Shown here piece by piece: positions 35,189 through 43,480 of a stretch of 49,131 nucleotides of DNA (positions are counted from its first letter, which is position 1; each line of letters opens with the position of its first letter). The translations under genes and the position numbers were made by a program. The notes under the pieces are model-generated. The model had not been told where the DNA came from and did not search any database. It was given only the letters and a program-made list of their open reading frames with translations. Source of the stretch: Phycisphaeraceae bacterium. GTDB taxonomy: Bacteria; Planctomycetota; Phycisphaerae; Phycisphaerales; Phycisphaeraceae. The stretch spans positions 1-49,131 of the forward strand of contig JADLFV010000054.1 in NCBI GenBank assembly GCA_020849625.1. Reading direction: 5' to 3'.

Positions 35189-36343
35189 ATGTCCCGGCAA
35201 ACCTGTGGCGCGGCTGTGCTGTTGCTGGCGATGGCGGGGGTGGCGCTTCCGGTAGCGGCGGCGACGACCGTCGATTTCAATGACCCGCTGCGCAGCAGCC
35301 AGTGGTACCTGGATCGCATGAACTTCGGCCAGGCCTGGGGCATCATCTATGACCTCAACCACCGGGCCACGGTGCGCTCGGCGGTGCTCGATGCCGGCTT
35401 CGATCTGTCGCACGTGGACCTGACCGGCCAGACCTCCCCGGGCTACAACATCACCGCCGGCGAGGACGGCGTGTGGGTCGCCAACAACCACGGCACCGCC
35501 ACGCTCGGCCTGCTGGCGGCTCACAGCGGCAACGGCGCCGGCATCACCCGCGCAGCGCTGTCCAGCGATATCCTGCCCGTGCAGATCACCGAACGCGGCG
35601 ACGGCTCAGCCTTCGCCACCGATATGGTCAAAGCCATCAAGTATGCCGCCGACCACGGCGCCCGCGTGATCAACCTCAGCTACACCGGCGCCAACCTGTT
35701 GCTGCTGAACGAAGCGGCCCGCTACGCCAAACGCCGTGGCGCGGTGGTCTTCATGTCGGCCGGCAACGATGGCGAGCTACATGAGAACTGGCGCAACTGG
35801 AACTGGATCGTGGCGGTCGGCTCGGTCGATCGCGACGGCGGGGTCAGCGATTTCTCCAGCCGCGGGCAGTTCATCGACTTCGTCGCCCCCGGCAGCAGCA
35901 TCCTGACCACCAAGCCCGACGACCTCTACAGTTCGTGGTCCGGCACCAGCTTCTCCTCGCCGCTGGCCGCGTCCGTGGCGTCGCTGATGTTCATGGCCAA
36001 TCCCCACCTCAACGCCGGCCAGGTCATTCGCATCCTGCGGGCCACTGCCGTCGATCTGGGCGCCAAGGGCATCGACCAGGACTACGGTTACGGCCTGATC
36101 GACGCCGAGGCCGCCGTCCGCGCCGCTTTGGCCACCGAAGGCAAGTGGACCGGCGAGAAGGCTGCCGGCTCGATCAACTGGATCGTCAACGACCTGTCCA
36201 ACTACACCGGGCTGCAACTGACCAACTCTCTGTTGCCGTCGGTGGGCCTGATCGAAGACACCTCGGCCGTGCCCGAGCCGGGCGTGCTGGCCCTGCTGGC
36301 CCTGGGCGGCGCCGCGCTGCTCCATCACCGCCGCCGACGCTGA
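35189..36343 (+). CDS. Secreted subtilisin-like protease with PEP-CTERM tail
   Basis: The 384-residue protein has a signal peptide (cut near AAA, residue 25) and an S8 domain with Asp68 (AVLDAGFD), His101 (NNHGTATLG), the oxyanion Asn193 (SAGND) and Ser254 (SGTSFSSP). The tail has PEP followed by a hydrophobic stretch and a run of arginines. GGAGG lies six bases before the ATG. Upstream, TGGAGT (35154-35159) can pair with ACTCCA (35171-35176), while CTCC of the latter can also pair with the ribosome site itself. Confidence 0.92.
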   Translation: MSRQTCGAAVLLLAMAGVALPVAAATTVDFNDPLRSSQWYLDRMNFGQAWGIIYDLNHRATVRSAVLDAGFDLSHVDLTGQTSPGYNITAGEDGVWVANNHGTATLGLLAAHSGNGAGITRAALSSDILPVQITERGDGSAFATDMVKAIKYAADHGARVINLSYTGANLLLLNEAARYAKRRGAVVFMSAGNDGELHENWRNWNWIVAVGSVDRDGGVSDFSSRGQFIDFVAPGSSILTTKPDDLYSSWSGTSFSSPLAASVASLMFMANPHLNAGQVIRILRATAVDLGAKGIDQDYGYGLIDAEAAVRAALATEGKWTGEKAAGSINWIVNDLSNYTGLQLTNSLLPSVGLIEDTSAVPEPGVLALLALGGAALLHHRRRR

Positions 36344-36411
36344 GTGCGCACGAAAAAGCAGGGTTCATAAGCCCCGGCTTCGAGCCGTCACCAACTGCAT
36401 CTGCATTCCAA

Positions 36412-37122
36412 TCACCAGCCTGAGCACGGGTGCCGGTGCGACACCCATACCGAGTGGAAGTACCCGTTGCGTACCAGCTTGCTGTACGGCCGGCCGCAGG
36501 AGTCGTAGCAGATCACGTACACCGGCTCGACCCAGATGCGGTTGTAGTACCCGGCCCCGCAGCGCTGACAGGGCGAATAGCCGCGGCTGTAGTAGATGCT
36601 GCCGCTCAGGTTGTCGGAGCGGAGGCTCAAACCGAAGGAATAGCCCGAGCGGTGGTCGTAGTGGTCACGATCGTGGGAGTAGTACGTCCGCGTCGGGGGA
36701 TAGTAGGATCGCCGATACACCGGCGGCGGACTGTAGCGCGGTGGTGAGGACCAGTAGTGGTGAGAGTAGGACGGCCGCGGGGTCGGCTGCGGGGCCTTCC
36801 TGATTTCCACGGAACGATCGAAGTCCACGCTCTTGCGCTGATCGTCCTGGTTGACGAACGTCTTGTTGAGGGTGACGGTCTGCTGACGTCCGCCGGACAG
36901 GCGGGTGGTGCGGCTGACCGTCCGGTCATAGACGTTGCGCGTGGGCTGGCCTTTCTGCGTGGTGACGCGGCGCTCCAGTTCGACGCGACGATTGTTGTCG
37001 CGGTCGTTGCGCGTCACGCGCTTGGTTTCGGTGTGCGGCTTCCTCTCGGCCGCCGGCGCCGGAGCGACCATCACCAGCGCCACCAGGATCAGAGCCACGG
37101 TCAGAATCGGTCTTGCCTGCAT
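36412..37122 (-). CDS. Secreted Arg/Tyr/Ser-rich protein of unknown function
   Basis: The 236-residue protein starts at an ATG with a strong AGGAGG site. It has a signal peptide (LTVALILVALVMVAPAPAA), a very basic section (RVTRNDRDNNRRVELERRV), then a proline-, tyrosine- and histidine-rich low-complexity section (PPRYSPPPVYRRSYYPPTRT) and a C-terminal part with paired cysteines (CQRCGAGYYN; ICYDSCGRP; HPCSGW). A structural surface role is likely. No family is known to me. Confidence 0.75.
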   Translation of the reverse strand: MQARPILTVALILVALVMVAPAPAAERKPHTETKRVTRNDRDNNRRVELERRVTTQKGQPTRNVYDRTVSRTTRLSGGRQQTVTLNKTFVNQDDQRKSVDFDRSVEIRKAPQPTPRPSYSHHYWSSPPRYSPPPVYRRSYYPPTRTYYSHDRDHYDHRSGYSFGLSLRSDNLSGSIYYSRGYSPCQRCGAGYYNRIWVEPVYVICYDSCGRPYSKLVRNGYFHSVWVSHRHPCSGW

Positions 37123-37343
37123 GAGAAACCTCCTTTCACGCTTGGGGGCGACATTGCCCGATCTTTGGGCGGTTCCAATCCGTTTCAGGGCTGCGACAGA
37201 AAAAACAGGATTTTTCTTGGCGGCTAAACCCGCTTTGATAAAATGGTTATGTGTCGAAAAATATCGCCGGCCCGCTGCCGCCTGGCACAAACCGGCAATC
37301 TCGTGCGTTCTAACGGTAGGTCCCTCTACCAGGAGTCTGAACC

Positions 37344-37487
37344 ATGCGACCGCTTACCCGATGCATCCGATTGTTGCTGCTGGCCGCGGCCCTCATCGCG
37401 CCCCTGCTGCTGACCACGCAGAGCTTCGCCGAGTCCGGCTGCCATCGCCAGGGTCAGCCCCGCGGCGACGTGAGCACCGGCCGCTAA
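37344..37487 (+). CDS. Very small secreted peptide
   Basis: The 47-residue product begins MRPLTRCIRLLLLAAAL, a typical signal peptide ending near FAES, and leaves only about 20 mature residues (GCHRQGQPRGDVSTGR). AGGAG eight bases before the ATG is one of the better ribosome sites in the window. The function is unknown. It is 27 bp before the next gene and probably shares its transcript. Confidence 0.6.
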   Translation: MRPLTRCIRLLLLAAALIAPLLLTTQSFAESGCHRQGQPRGDVSTGR

Positions 37488-37514
37488 CCCTCACCCTTTA
37501 CCGGTCCCCCGCGC

Positions 37515-38870
37515 ATGTCCACACCACAGCGCACAACCTCGGCCCGCAGATACCGCACGGTCTTCGTGGACCCCGATCTTCTGCGCCATGCCGCGGACCG
37601 GCGAACGCATGACACGCCACGCGATCACGCCGTCCGCCTGATCGGCGTCGAACGGCATGTGGCCGGAGTCCGTCGCAATGTGCGCGATGCCGCCCGCGCC
37701 GTGCTGGTGTGGCTCGCTTCCGTGATGGAGCAGCAGGACGGCGATCTCAACGCGCTGCTCAACGATTGTCTGCGGCCCGGACCCGATGCGGCCGGACTCA
37801 ACTACGCAGCCCTGACCGAAAAGGTCAACGCCTGCTGCGGCTGCAACCTCAGTGCCAAGCGCGTCCGCACCGCCGTGGAAAACCTGCGCCACGTCAGCGC
37901 CGACACCGCCCGCCGCAACCATACGCCGTCCTCCAGCCTGGTCGAACGCCTGGCCCAGACCCGCCGCCGCCTGGCTGCCAACTACGATCAGCTCATCGCC
38001 GCCGAGACGCCGCACCGCGCGGAAGTTCGCCGCGCCATCGGCACCGAACTGCTGGCCGCCCTGCGACTGGCCGCTCACCGCTTGATTGAAAAACCCTACG
38101 CTGAAGAGCTTTCCGCCGCGTTCGATCCACCTGCCCTGGAGGGGCGGCTGCTGGCGTTCGTGCGCGATGCGGTCAAGCATCAGCCGCTCGAATTGGAAGG
38201 CGATTTGCAGCGTATTCTGCGTTCCCTAGGCCGCGCCGATCAGACGCCCGAATCCGACATGGCCATTGTGGTCGCCAGCGCCAAAGCCGTCTGCGGCCTG
38301 TTGGGCCCCGATTCCCTTCCGGGGGTCCTGGCCCAGTTGAACGTGCTGGTCGTCGGCCGCGATATGCTCGGCACGCCGCTATACGTCAGCGAACTTGCGC
38401 GTCTGGCCGAACTGGCCGAAGCGCTGCACAGCGACCGCGCGGCGCAGCAGTATCAGAACTGGGCCCGTCGCCTCGATGAATCCGCTCGCGTGCCCACCGC
38501 CATCCGCGTCGCCAGCTTCGCCCGCAACAACCTGGCCACGCACATCCTCCAGCGCCTGATCACGCAAGCGATCAAGGATGTTGCCACCTATCTGCCGCTG
38601 GCTGAGTCCGCCATTGAAGCGATGCGCCGCAGCGACGGCAGCTTCCGTCTGCTCCCAGTCACGCAGGCGATTCACGCCACCGCGCTGGCTGAGCTTGGCA
38701 TCGACGAACGCGTCGTGCATGAGATGTTCAGCACCATGGAGGTGGACGCCGCGACGCAACTGCTCGCGGACCTGGCCGACTTCGACTCCAGTCGCGCCGT
38801 GGTGCAGGCGGTGCGTCGCCGCGCCATCGAAGCGCAGCCAGCCCTGCGCTTCCGTCTGATCGCGGTGTGA
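37515..38870 (+). CDS. Large alpha-helical protein of unknown function
   Basis: The 451-residue protein is soluble, leucine- and arginine-rich and predicted helical throughout (e.g. RAVLVWLASVMEQQDGDLNALLND, LARLAELAEALHSDRAAQQYQ). It has two adjacent cysteines in VNACCGCNLS. No catalytic motif can be seen. TTCCGGGGG in inverted orientation lies at 38316-38325. The sequence after the stop is repeat DNA. Confidence 0.75.
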   Translation: MSTPQRTTSARRYRTVFVDPDLLRHAADRRTHDTPRDHAVRLIGVERHVAGVRRNVRDAARAVLVWLASVMEQQDGDLNALLNDCLRPGPDAAGLNYAALTEKVNACCGCNLSAKRVRTAVENLRHVSADTARRNHTPSSSLVERLAQTRRRLAANYDQLIAAETPHRAEVRRAIGTELLAALRLAAHRLIEKPYAEELSAAFDPPALEGRLLAFVRDAVKHQPLELEGDLQRILRSLGRADQTPESDMAIVVASAKAVCGLLGPDSLPGVLAQLNVLVVGRDMLGTPLYVSELARLAELAEALHSDRAAQQYQNWARRLDESARVPTAIRVASFARNNLATHILQRLITQAIKDVATYLPLAESAIEAMRRSDGSFRLLPVTQAIHATALAELGIDERVVHEMFSTMEVDAATQLLADLADFDSSRAVVQAVRRRAIEAQPALRFRLIAV

Positions 38871-39361
38871 ACGATCGTCGAAGCGCGCACAAAACTGACG
38901 CCGACCCATTTCCACTTCGCACGCCGCGATCTCGCCGCCAACCCCGTTGCCGCTCGACAAACGACCTTTTTGCGGTTTTCGCCCACCACGCACGCCGCGC
39001 GCATAGGCGCATGGCGGTGCGCATCAGGCGGTATCAGGCCGCATGCGACGCTGGGGAGTCGTCAGCAGTCACCAACTGGCGCACAACGGCGCACGGATTT
39101 GTCAGCGTCCGCTCATTCCACCAACATGCGATTCCACCAGTGTTTGTGTCTGTTTGGAAGTGGTCAGCGCGCACAAAAGTGACGCTGATTTTTGGATATG
39201 CGCGCACAAGCTGGCCAGTGATTTCAACCCCGGGGCTCCGCCCCGCACCCCGGCCTCCGCCCCCGGAAGTCGGCCCCCAGCAGGTCTCTTGGGCCTTGCA
39301 CTTGGTCGGCCGCAAGGAACGTAGGAAGCGCAGGAAAGCATGCCGCCTTGACGAGCCGTAA
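38871..39361. repeat. Non-coding region with GCGCGCACAAA repeats and a GC-rich inverted-repeat end
   Basis: No gene is evident. It carries GCGCGCACAAAA next to GTGACGCTG at 39171-39193, a close variant at 38884-38900, and GCGCGCACAAGCTGGCCA at 39200-39217. The order matches the minus strand of 1100-1260, so this is a second copy of that repeat. Bases 39226-39292 (CCCCGGGGCTCCGCCCC, ACCCCGGCCTCCG, CGGCCCCCAG) are the inverse of 41876-41936 across the GTPase-like gene. Confidence 0.7.
39226..39292 (+). repeat. Left inverted repeat of the GTPase-like gene
   Basis: About 60 bp are matched, with small gaps, by the reverse complement of 41876-41936: CCCCGGGGCTCCGCCCC, CACCCC(C)GGCCTCCG and GGCCCCCAG in the same order. 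A CCCCCGGAAGT decamer (39260-39270) interrupts this copy. Confidence 0.75.
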
Positions 39362-41713
39362 CTACTCGGAGACGTTCACTCCCAACGATTGTGACCATCC
39401 GCGAAGCACCCCGCCTCCTGCCTGCACGGCCTCAGCGATAAGATTGCACATTTCCATGAGGAACTTCGCGTCGTCAGCGACCGTTACCGACCGCGATGTA
39501 TCATCCTCTGCACTTCGCAGGACGACCGCCCAGACCTCGTTGCTGGGAGTGGGAGCTGCCACGCCATACTGCGCCAACACATCTTCCTTCCGAGCAACTC
39601 CAGAGCCAGGACCACGTCGTGCCGACGCAGCGATCCATTCCTTCAGCCGTTCCTCCTTGATCCGCTTCCGTGCGAGATCACGAAGTTTGGCTTCGATCTC
39701 CTGCCGAATCCGCGCGATCACTTCGGCTCGCTCCTCACTGTCGTCCGGGGGAGAGCTCGGCTGCCAGGCGACCGGTTCAGAGAGGAACTTATAGAGTGCG
39801 TTGAGCAAGTGCGTCCAAAGGTCCGCAACAGGCATGAGCGTGTCGTACCCATCCCGGTTCGGAAATAGACCGAGTCGGCGCGTGAGCGCCTTCACTCTTG
39901 TCCAGTGTTCGGACCGCACGATGGCAGTTTCTCTCGACTGGAAGGATTCTGTCGCATTCTGGACTGCCAGGACGAGATTGGCCACATGGTAGAAGGGCCG
40001 ATACGTCACGGGTCGAGGCGGCGTAATCATGCTCCCCACCACCGACATCAAACGGCGGAGCTCGCCGATCGTAAATTTGGTGTCACCGCGTGCAGCCAGG
40101 TCGAGCCGTGTTTGGATGTCTGCCAGAAAGACGATTCGGCCAGTAGTGAGCCGTCGCAAGGCGACTTCCGCCTCTCGCCCAAGCGTCTTGCCGACCGCAT
40201 GGATCGCGTTCTCGAACGATCCCACCACATGATCCTTTCTGGTAGCCCGGCCGATCAGATTGTCTGCCTTGACCTCATCGAAGTGGGTAAACGCAACGAT
40301 CAACTTAGACTCGTGGCCGCTCGCCACAACCGTTTGGAGAACTGCGCAAGGGGCGGCTTGCATTGGTTGGGCCGCGTTATCAACGAGCACGATAGCGTCC
40401 ACTAATCTGAATCGGCGTGTGACTTCGGTCGAAAGACTCGAAGAACTGTCTGCTGTGTGGCCTATTCCTTGACCATCAAGAAGTACCAGCTTGGGCTGGC
40501 CATCCTCATGCCAACTTGGCGCGAACGGACCAGCCACTCGGATTCCATCGACCAGTGGGGTTAGCAGCCGACCGAAACTTGGTGCGTAGTTGCTCGAAAA
40601 GCAATTGACCCTAGCAAGAAACTCAGCTCGCTTTTCACTCGTCGCGGCGAAGGTCCATTTTACTGGCCAGTCATCCTTTCCCCGCTTGATCTCCCCGGCC
40701 TCAAGCTGATCGAACCGGCTTTCCACGTCCTCGAAGACTGCGTCGACCAAATCGTGGAATGTCTCGCTATCTGAGAGCCAGTCTTCAATGAATTCTTGGA
40801 GAACCTCTTGTTCTTCCCGCGACGCCTTGTTCAGATCGAGTTCGAGATCTTTTGCATAGATGGCTCGTTGCGTCTTGGATGCTTCTGCGAGATCACGAAT
40901 ATTTTGCAGATAACCCTCAAGCGCGACGAGCAGTGCATCTCTCTGGTCCGTGGAAATGGCGGGAACAGAGGCCTCCGCGGGTTCGTCATCGTCGTCCTCG
41001 TTGGAGTCTTGATCTTGAGCAGCGGCCCTAAGTGTAAGAAGGTCGCCAAGGATATACTTGAGGCGAAAGCGCATGTCGTTGTGTTCTTGAAATCGCCTGA
41101 TTACATCTCGCTCGGGCGAGTCTTCCAACGCGCTAATGACAGCGGCTTGTAGGCACTCAGCGATGTACTGACGCACTTGTTCTCGAGGCGTGAACGTTAC
41201 GACCGCATGGAACTCTCCGGCTCGGAGGACGACTTCCATATCTGCCGTCGTCGCCTTCGCGGCCGACGTTAAGGGGAACCGTTCGCGCAGTGGGTCGGTT
41301 CCCAGCAACTGCCTGACTAGAGTCGTCTTTCCGGCACCAGTTGTCCCAACAAACAGAGCCCTTGCATACCCATCGGTAGCATCCCGGCCGCCGGGGAGTG
41401 GAATTTCATCTTCCCGAATGGCCCAAGGATCATGGGATTCAGGCTGCATGGGCACGAAGAACGCGACGACAGCCTCTCCGTCAAACTTAACGGCCGCGCG
41501 TTCGCGGCTAGTCGGATTGTGCATAGTAGGGTCGTCGATCAGCGCATTCACTTGATCCACGAGTTCCTGTGCTCGCTGCTGGTCGGTCGTCCCAAGCCCA
41601 CGCCGCACCCGCTTTGGCTTACCTTCAGCCGTTTTGGCCACAGGGTGGTAGTAGATCACACACCAACCTGATCTCCCCTTGCTCAATGACGCCTTGCTGC
41701 CTCGCTTGCTCAT
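39362..41713 (-). CDS. Large P-loop GTPase-like protein with integrase-like N-terminus
   Basis: The 783-residue protein starts at an ATG with an AGGAG site six bases before. Residues 14-60 (GWCVIYYHPV, KRVRRGLGTTDQQRAQELVDQVNALI) resemble the arm-type DNA-binding region of tyrosine recombinases. A Walker A/G1 GTTGAGKTT (123-131) follows, then a G2-like SAAKATTAD, a long helical insertion (200-400) with an acidic stretch NEDDDDEPAE, G3 LLDGQG (411-416) and a G4-like FTHFDE (475-480). The helical C-terminus holds RKRIKEERLKEW. It is composed differently from its neighbours (less G+C). No partner gene is adjacent. Function unknown; a defence or mobile-element role is an inference. Confidence 0.85.
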   Translation of the reverse strand: MSKRGSKASLSKGRSGWCVIYYHPVAKTAEGKPKRVRRGLGTTDQQRAQELVDQVNALIDDPTMHNPTSRERAAVKFDGEAVVAFFVPMQPESHDPWAIREDEIPLPGGRDATDGYARALFVGTTGAGKTTLVRQLLGTDPLRERFPLTSAAKATTADMEVVLRAGEFHAVVTFTPREQVRQYIAECLQAAVISALEDSPERDVIRRFQEHNDMRFRLKYILGDLLTLRAAAQDQDSNEDDDDEPAEASVPAISTDQRDALLVALEGYLQNIRDLAEASKTQRAIYAKDLELDLNKASREEQEVLQEFIEDWLSDSETFHDLVDAVFEDVESRFDQLEAGEIKRGKDDWPVKWTFAATSEKRAEFLARVNCFSSNYAPSFGRLLTPLVDGIRVAGPFAPSWHEDGQPKLVLLDGQGIGHTADSSSSLSTEVTRRFRLVDAIVLVDNAAQPMQAAPCAVLQTVVASGHESKLIVAFTHFDEVKADNLIGRATRKDHVVGSFENAIHAVGKTLGREAEVALRRLTTGRIVFLADIQTRLDLAARGDTKFTIGELRRLMSVVGSMITPPRPVTYRPFYHVANLVLAVQNATESFQSRETAIVRSEHWTRVKALTRRLGLFPNRDGYDTLMPVADLWTHLLNALYKFLSEPVAWQPSSPPDDSEERAEVIARIRQEIEAKLRDLARKRIKEERLKEWIAASARRGPGSGVARKEDVLAQYGVAAPTPSNEVWAVVLRSAEDDTSRSVTVADDAKFLMEMCNLIAEAVQAGGGVLRGWSQSLGVNVSE

Positions 41714-41748
41714 CGTCAACTCCTTTCCGGCCGTGATCAGCCCTTCGC

Positions 41749-41828
41749 TGTTCCGTGTTGTTCCGATTTGGCCAGTATATCGCGCCGTCGCGCGATGTCA
41801 AACAAAAGTGGAACAACATGGAACAACG
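41749..41828 (-). promoter_or_regulatory. Strong promoter with three nested operator-like palindromes
   Basis: Read on the minus strand, TTGACA (41796-41801) and TATACT (41774-41779) stand 16 bp apart. The spacer is itself the palindrome TCGCGC-N4-GCGCGA. Outside, GTTGTTCC-type pairs at 41809-41828 are mirrored by GGAACAAC-type pairs at 41749-41765, almost symmetric about the promoter. This is the layout of a tightly repressed or inducible gene; no repressor gene is adjacent, so the product itself may bind. Confidence 0.75.
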
Positions 41829-41875
41829 CTGTGGGCCTGACCGTTTAATGGAAAATCACGGCGCGGAGGAGGTCC

Positions 41876-41936
41876 GGGAGCTCTTCTGGGGGCCGCCGGA
41901 GGCCGGGGGTGGGGGCGGAGCCCCGGGGATTTGATG
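41876..41936 (-). repeat. Right inverted repeat of the GTPase-like gene
   Basis: GGGGGCCGCCGGAGGCCGGG and GGGGCGGAGCCCCGGGG match the left copy in reverse. Together they delimit about 2.7 kb containing only the GTPase-like gene and its promoter. Confidence 0.75.
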
Positions 41937-41999
41937 TGGTGGGATGGCGGTGAGGCGTACGCGGATGCGTTGCGGGTGATGCGGTGACGAGCGGGGGAG

Positions 42000-42023
42000 G
42001 CCCCGCGTGTGTTCACGCGGGGC
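42000..42023. terminator. 10-bp perfect hairpin after the CPBP gene
   Basis: GCCCCGCGTG-TGTT-CACGCGGGGC has a perfect stem and a tetraloop. It is downstream of the minus-strand CPBP gene by about 34 bp and has no T run. Confidence 0.6.
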
Positions 42024-42056
42024 TAAATGGGGGAGAGGGACGCTTCCAGGGTGCGG

Positions 42057-42893
42057 TCAGGCGTGGGTGAGGCGCTCGAAGAAGATTACGAGCACGTCGT
42101 AGGCGGCGTGGGTGGCGGCGACGATGCCGTAGCCGCGCAGGACGTACACGGCGGCGAAGTAGATGCCGGCGATGCTGTAGAACAGGAAGCGGCTGACGTC
42201 GATCTCGTGCAGCGAGGGGAAGTGATACAGGGCGAAAGCGAGGGCGGAGAGAATCACGGCGGTCGTCGCGCCGATGTGCTCGGGGATGGCTAACACATCC
42301 ACCAGCAGCAGGTGCAGCATGGAGATGGCGATCAGGCGGAAAAGCATTTCTTCGTAGATGCCGGCCCCGAGTGCGTGCACAAGCCCCGTGTACCACGGAC
42401 GCCCCCCGCCCCCGGAAGTAGAAGAAGCAGCGTCGGTGGCGCTGGCGGTGAATTGGGAGGCGGCCTGCTGGAGGGCGGGGTCGCGGAAGAGGACGAGCAT
42501 GAAGACGAACAGGGGGATAGCCATGGCCACGGATTCGACGGCCATGAAGCCGTAGAGTTTGGGCTCGAAGACGATGTGATCGCGGTGGGTGAAGTGCATG
42601 GCGATCAACACGACCATCACGATGATGGGCGGCAGATAGGTGCCGGTGACGCCGAACTGGAGGAAGAAGTCGCCCAGGAGCGACTCGGCGACGATCTTGG
42701 GCAGTCGCGGTTCGCCGGGCACAGCGGTGAGCACGCTGGCGACTTCGTAACAGATGATCAGCGGCAGAAGGAAGAACAAGGCCTGGAGCGGGCGCTGGGA
42801 GCGCTGCCAGTAGGTGGTCAGGGGATTTCGAACTTCGGATTTAGCGGCTGATGCCGCTGTTGCAGCCCTCGAATTTCGAATTTTTTCAGTCAT
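42057..42893 (-). CDS. CPBP family intramembrane glutamic endopeptidase
   Basis: The 278-residue membrane protein has about seven helices and the Abi/CPBP signature: GAGIYEEMLFRLIA (EExxxR), FALYHFPS and THAAYD. Members process prenylated or bacteriocin-like peptides, or act in surface-protein export. Its first 25 residues (IRNSRAATAASAAKSEVRN in part) are encoded by the TTCGAA palindromic element at 42826-42952, so the native start may have been lost and a new ATG adopted. A CCCCCGGAAGT at 42409-42419 falls in the loop before the active site (SSTSGGGG). It follows apt. Confidence 0.88.
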   Translation of the reverse strand: MTEKIRNSRAATAASAAKSEVRNPLTTYWQRSQRPLQALFFLLPLIICYEVASVLTAVPGEPRLPKIVAESLLGDFFLQFGVTGTYLPPIIVMVVLIAMHFTHRDHIVFEPKLYGFMAVESVAMAIPLFVFMLVLFRDPALQQAASQFTASATDAASSTSGGGGRPWYTGLVHALGAGIYEEMLFRLIAISMLHLLLVDVLAIPEHIGATTAVILSALAFALYHFPSLHEIDVSRFLFYSIAGIYFAAVYVLRGYGIVAATHAAYDVLVIFFERLTHA

Positions 42894-42952
42894 GGCCTTG
42901 CGGTGAATCGTAACGGTCCGAACATTCGAAATTCGACATTCGAGATACGAAA
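42826..42952. repeat. TTCGAA palindromic element overlapping a start codon
   Basis: The left part (TTCGAACTTCGGATTTAGCG, GCTGATGCCGCTGTTGCAG, then TCGAATTTCGAATTTT) lies within the CPBP gene, the right part (ACATTCGAAATTCGACATTC, GATACGAAATC) runs up to the apt stop. The TTTAGCGGC-TGCCGCTGTTGC core is shared with the element at 13070-13245. Confidence 0.85.
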
Positions 42953-43468
42953 TCAGTATTGCAGGACAGCGTGGACGTTGTCGTAGGGAGTCAGTCGCTT
43001 GCGGCCGCTGAGGAAGGCCAGTTCGATCAGGACGGTGACGCCGACGATGGAGCCGCCCATGCGGTCGATCAGGTCGCAGCAGGCCTTCATGGTGCCGCCG
43101 GTGGCCAGCAGGTCATCGACCATGAGGACTTTCTGGCCGGTGGAGACGGCATCGCGATGGACTTCGAGGGTGTCGGAGCCGTACTCGAGTTCGTAGGTGA
43201 CGGCGAGACGTTCAGCGGGCAGTTTCTTCGGTTTGCGAATGGGGACGAACCCGGCCGATAGCGCCTGGGCGATGGCGGTGCCGAAGATGAAGCCGCGGGA
43301 CTCAGCGCCGCAGACCAGTTGCACGCCCTTGCCGCGGAAAGGCGAGGCCATCAGTTCGACCGCCATGGCCAGGCCGGCCGGATCGCGCAGCAGGGGCGTG
43401 ATGTCCTTGAAGACGATGCCGGGCTTGGGAAAGTCGGGGATGTCGCGGATGAGGGAGTTGAGGTCCAT
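42953..43468 (-). CDS. apt: Adenine phosphoribosyltransferase
   Basis: The 171-residue enzyme salvages adenine to AMP. Family motifs are IPDFPKPGIVFKDITPLL, GAESRGFIFG, PIRKPKKLP and the PRPP site VDDLLATGGT (117-126). Length is standard. It is divergent from murA, and the whole space between them is a heptad cassette. It is probably first in an apt-CPBP transcript. Confidence 0.97.
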   Translation of the reverse strand: MDLNSLIRDIPDFPKPGIVFKDITPLLRDPAGLAMAVELMASPFRGKGVQLVCGAESRGFIFGTAIAQALSAGFVPIRKPKKLPAERLAVTYELEYGSDTLEVHRDAVSTGQKVLMVDDLLATGGTMKACCDLIDRMGGSIVGVTVLIELAFLSGRKRLTPYDNVHAVLQY

Positions 43469-43480
43469 GGTGTTGGTGGT

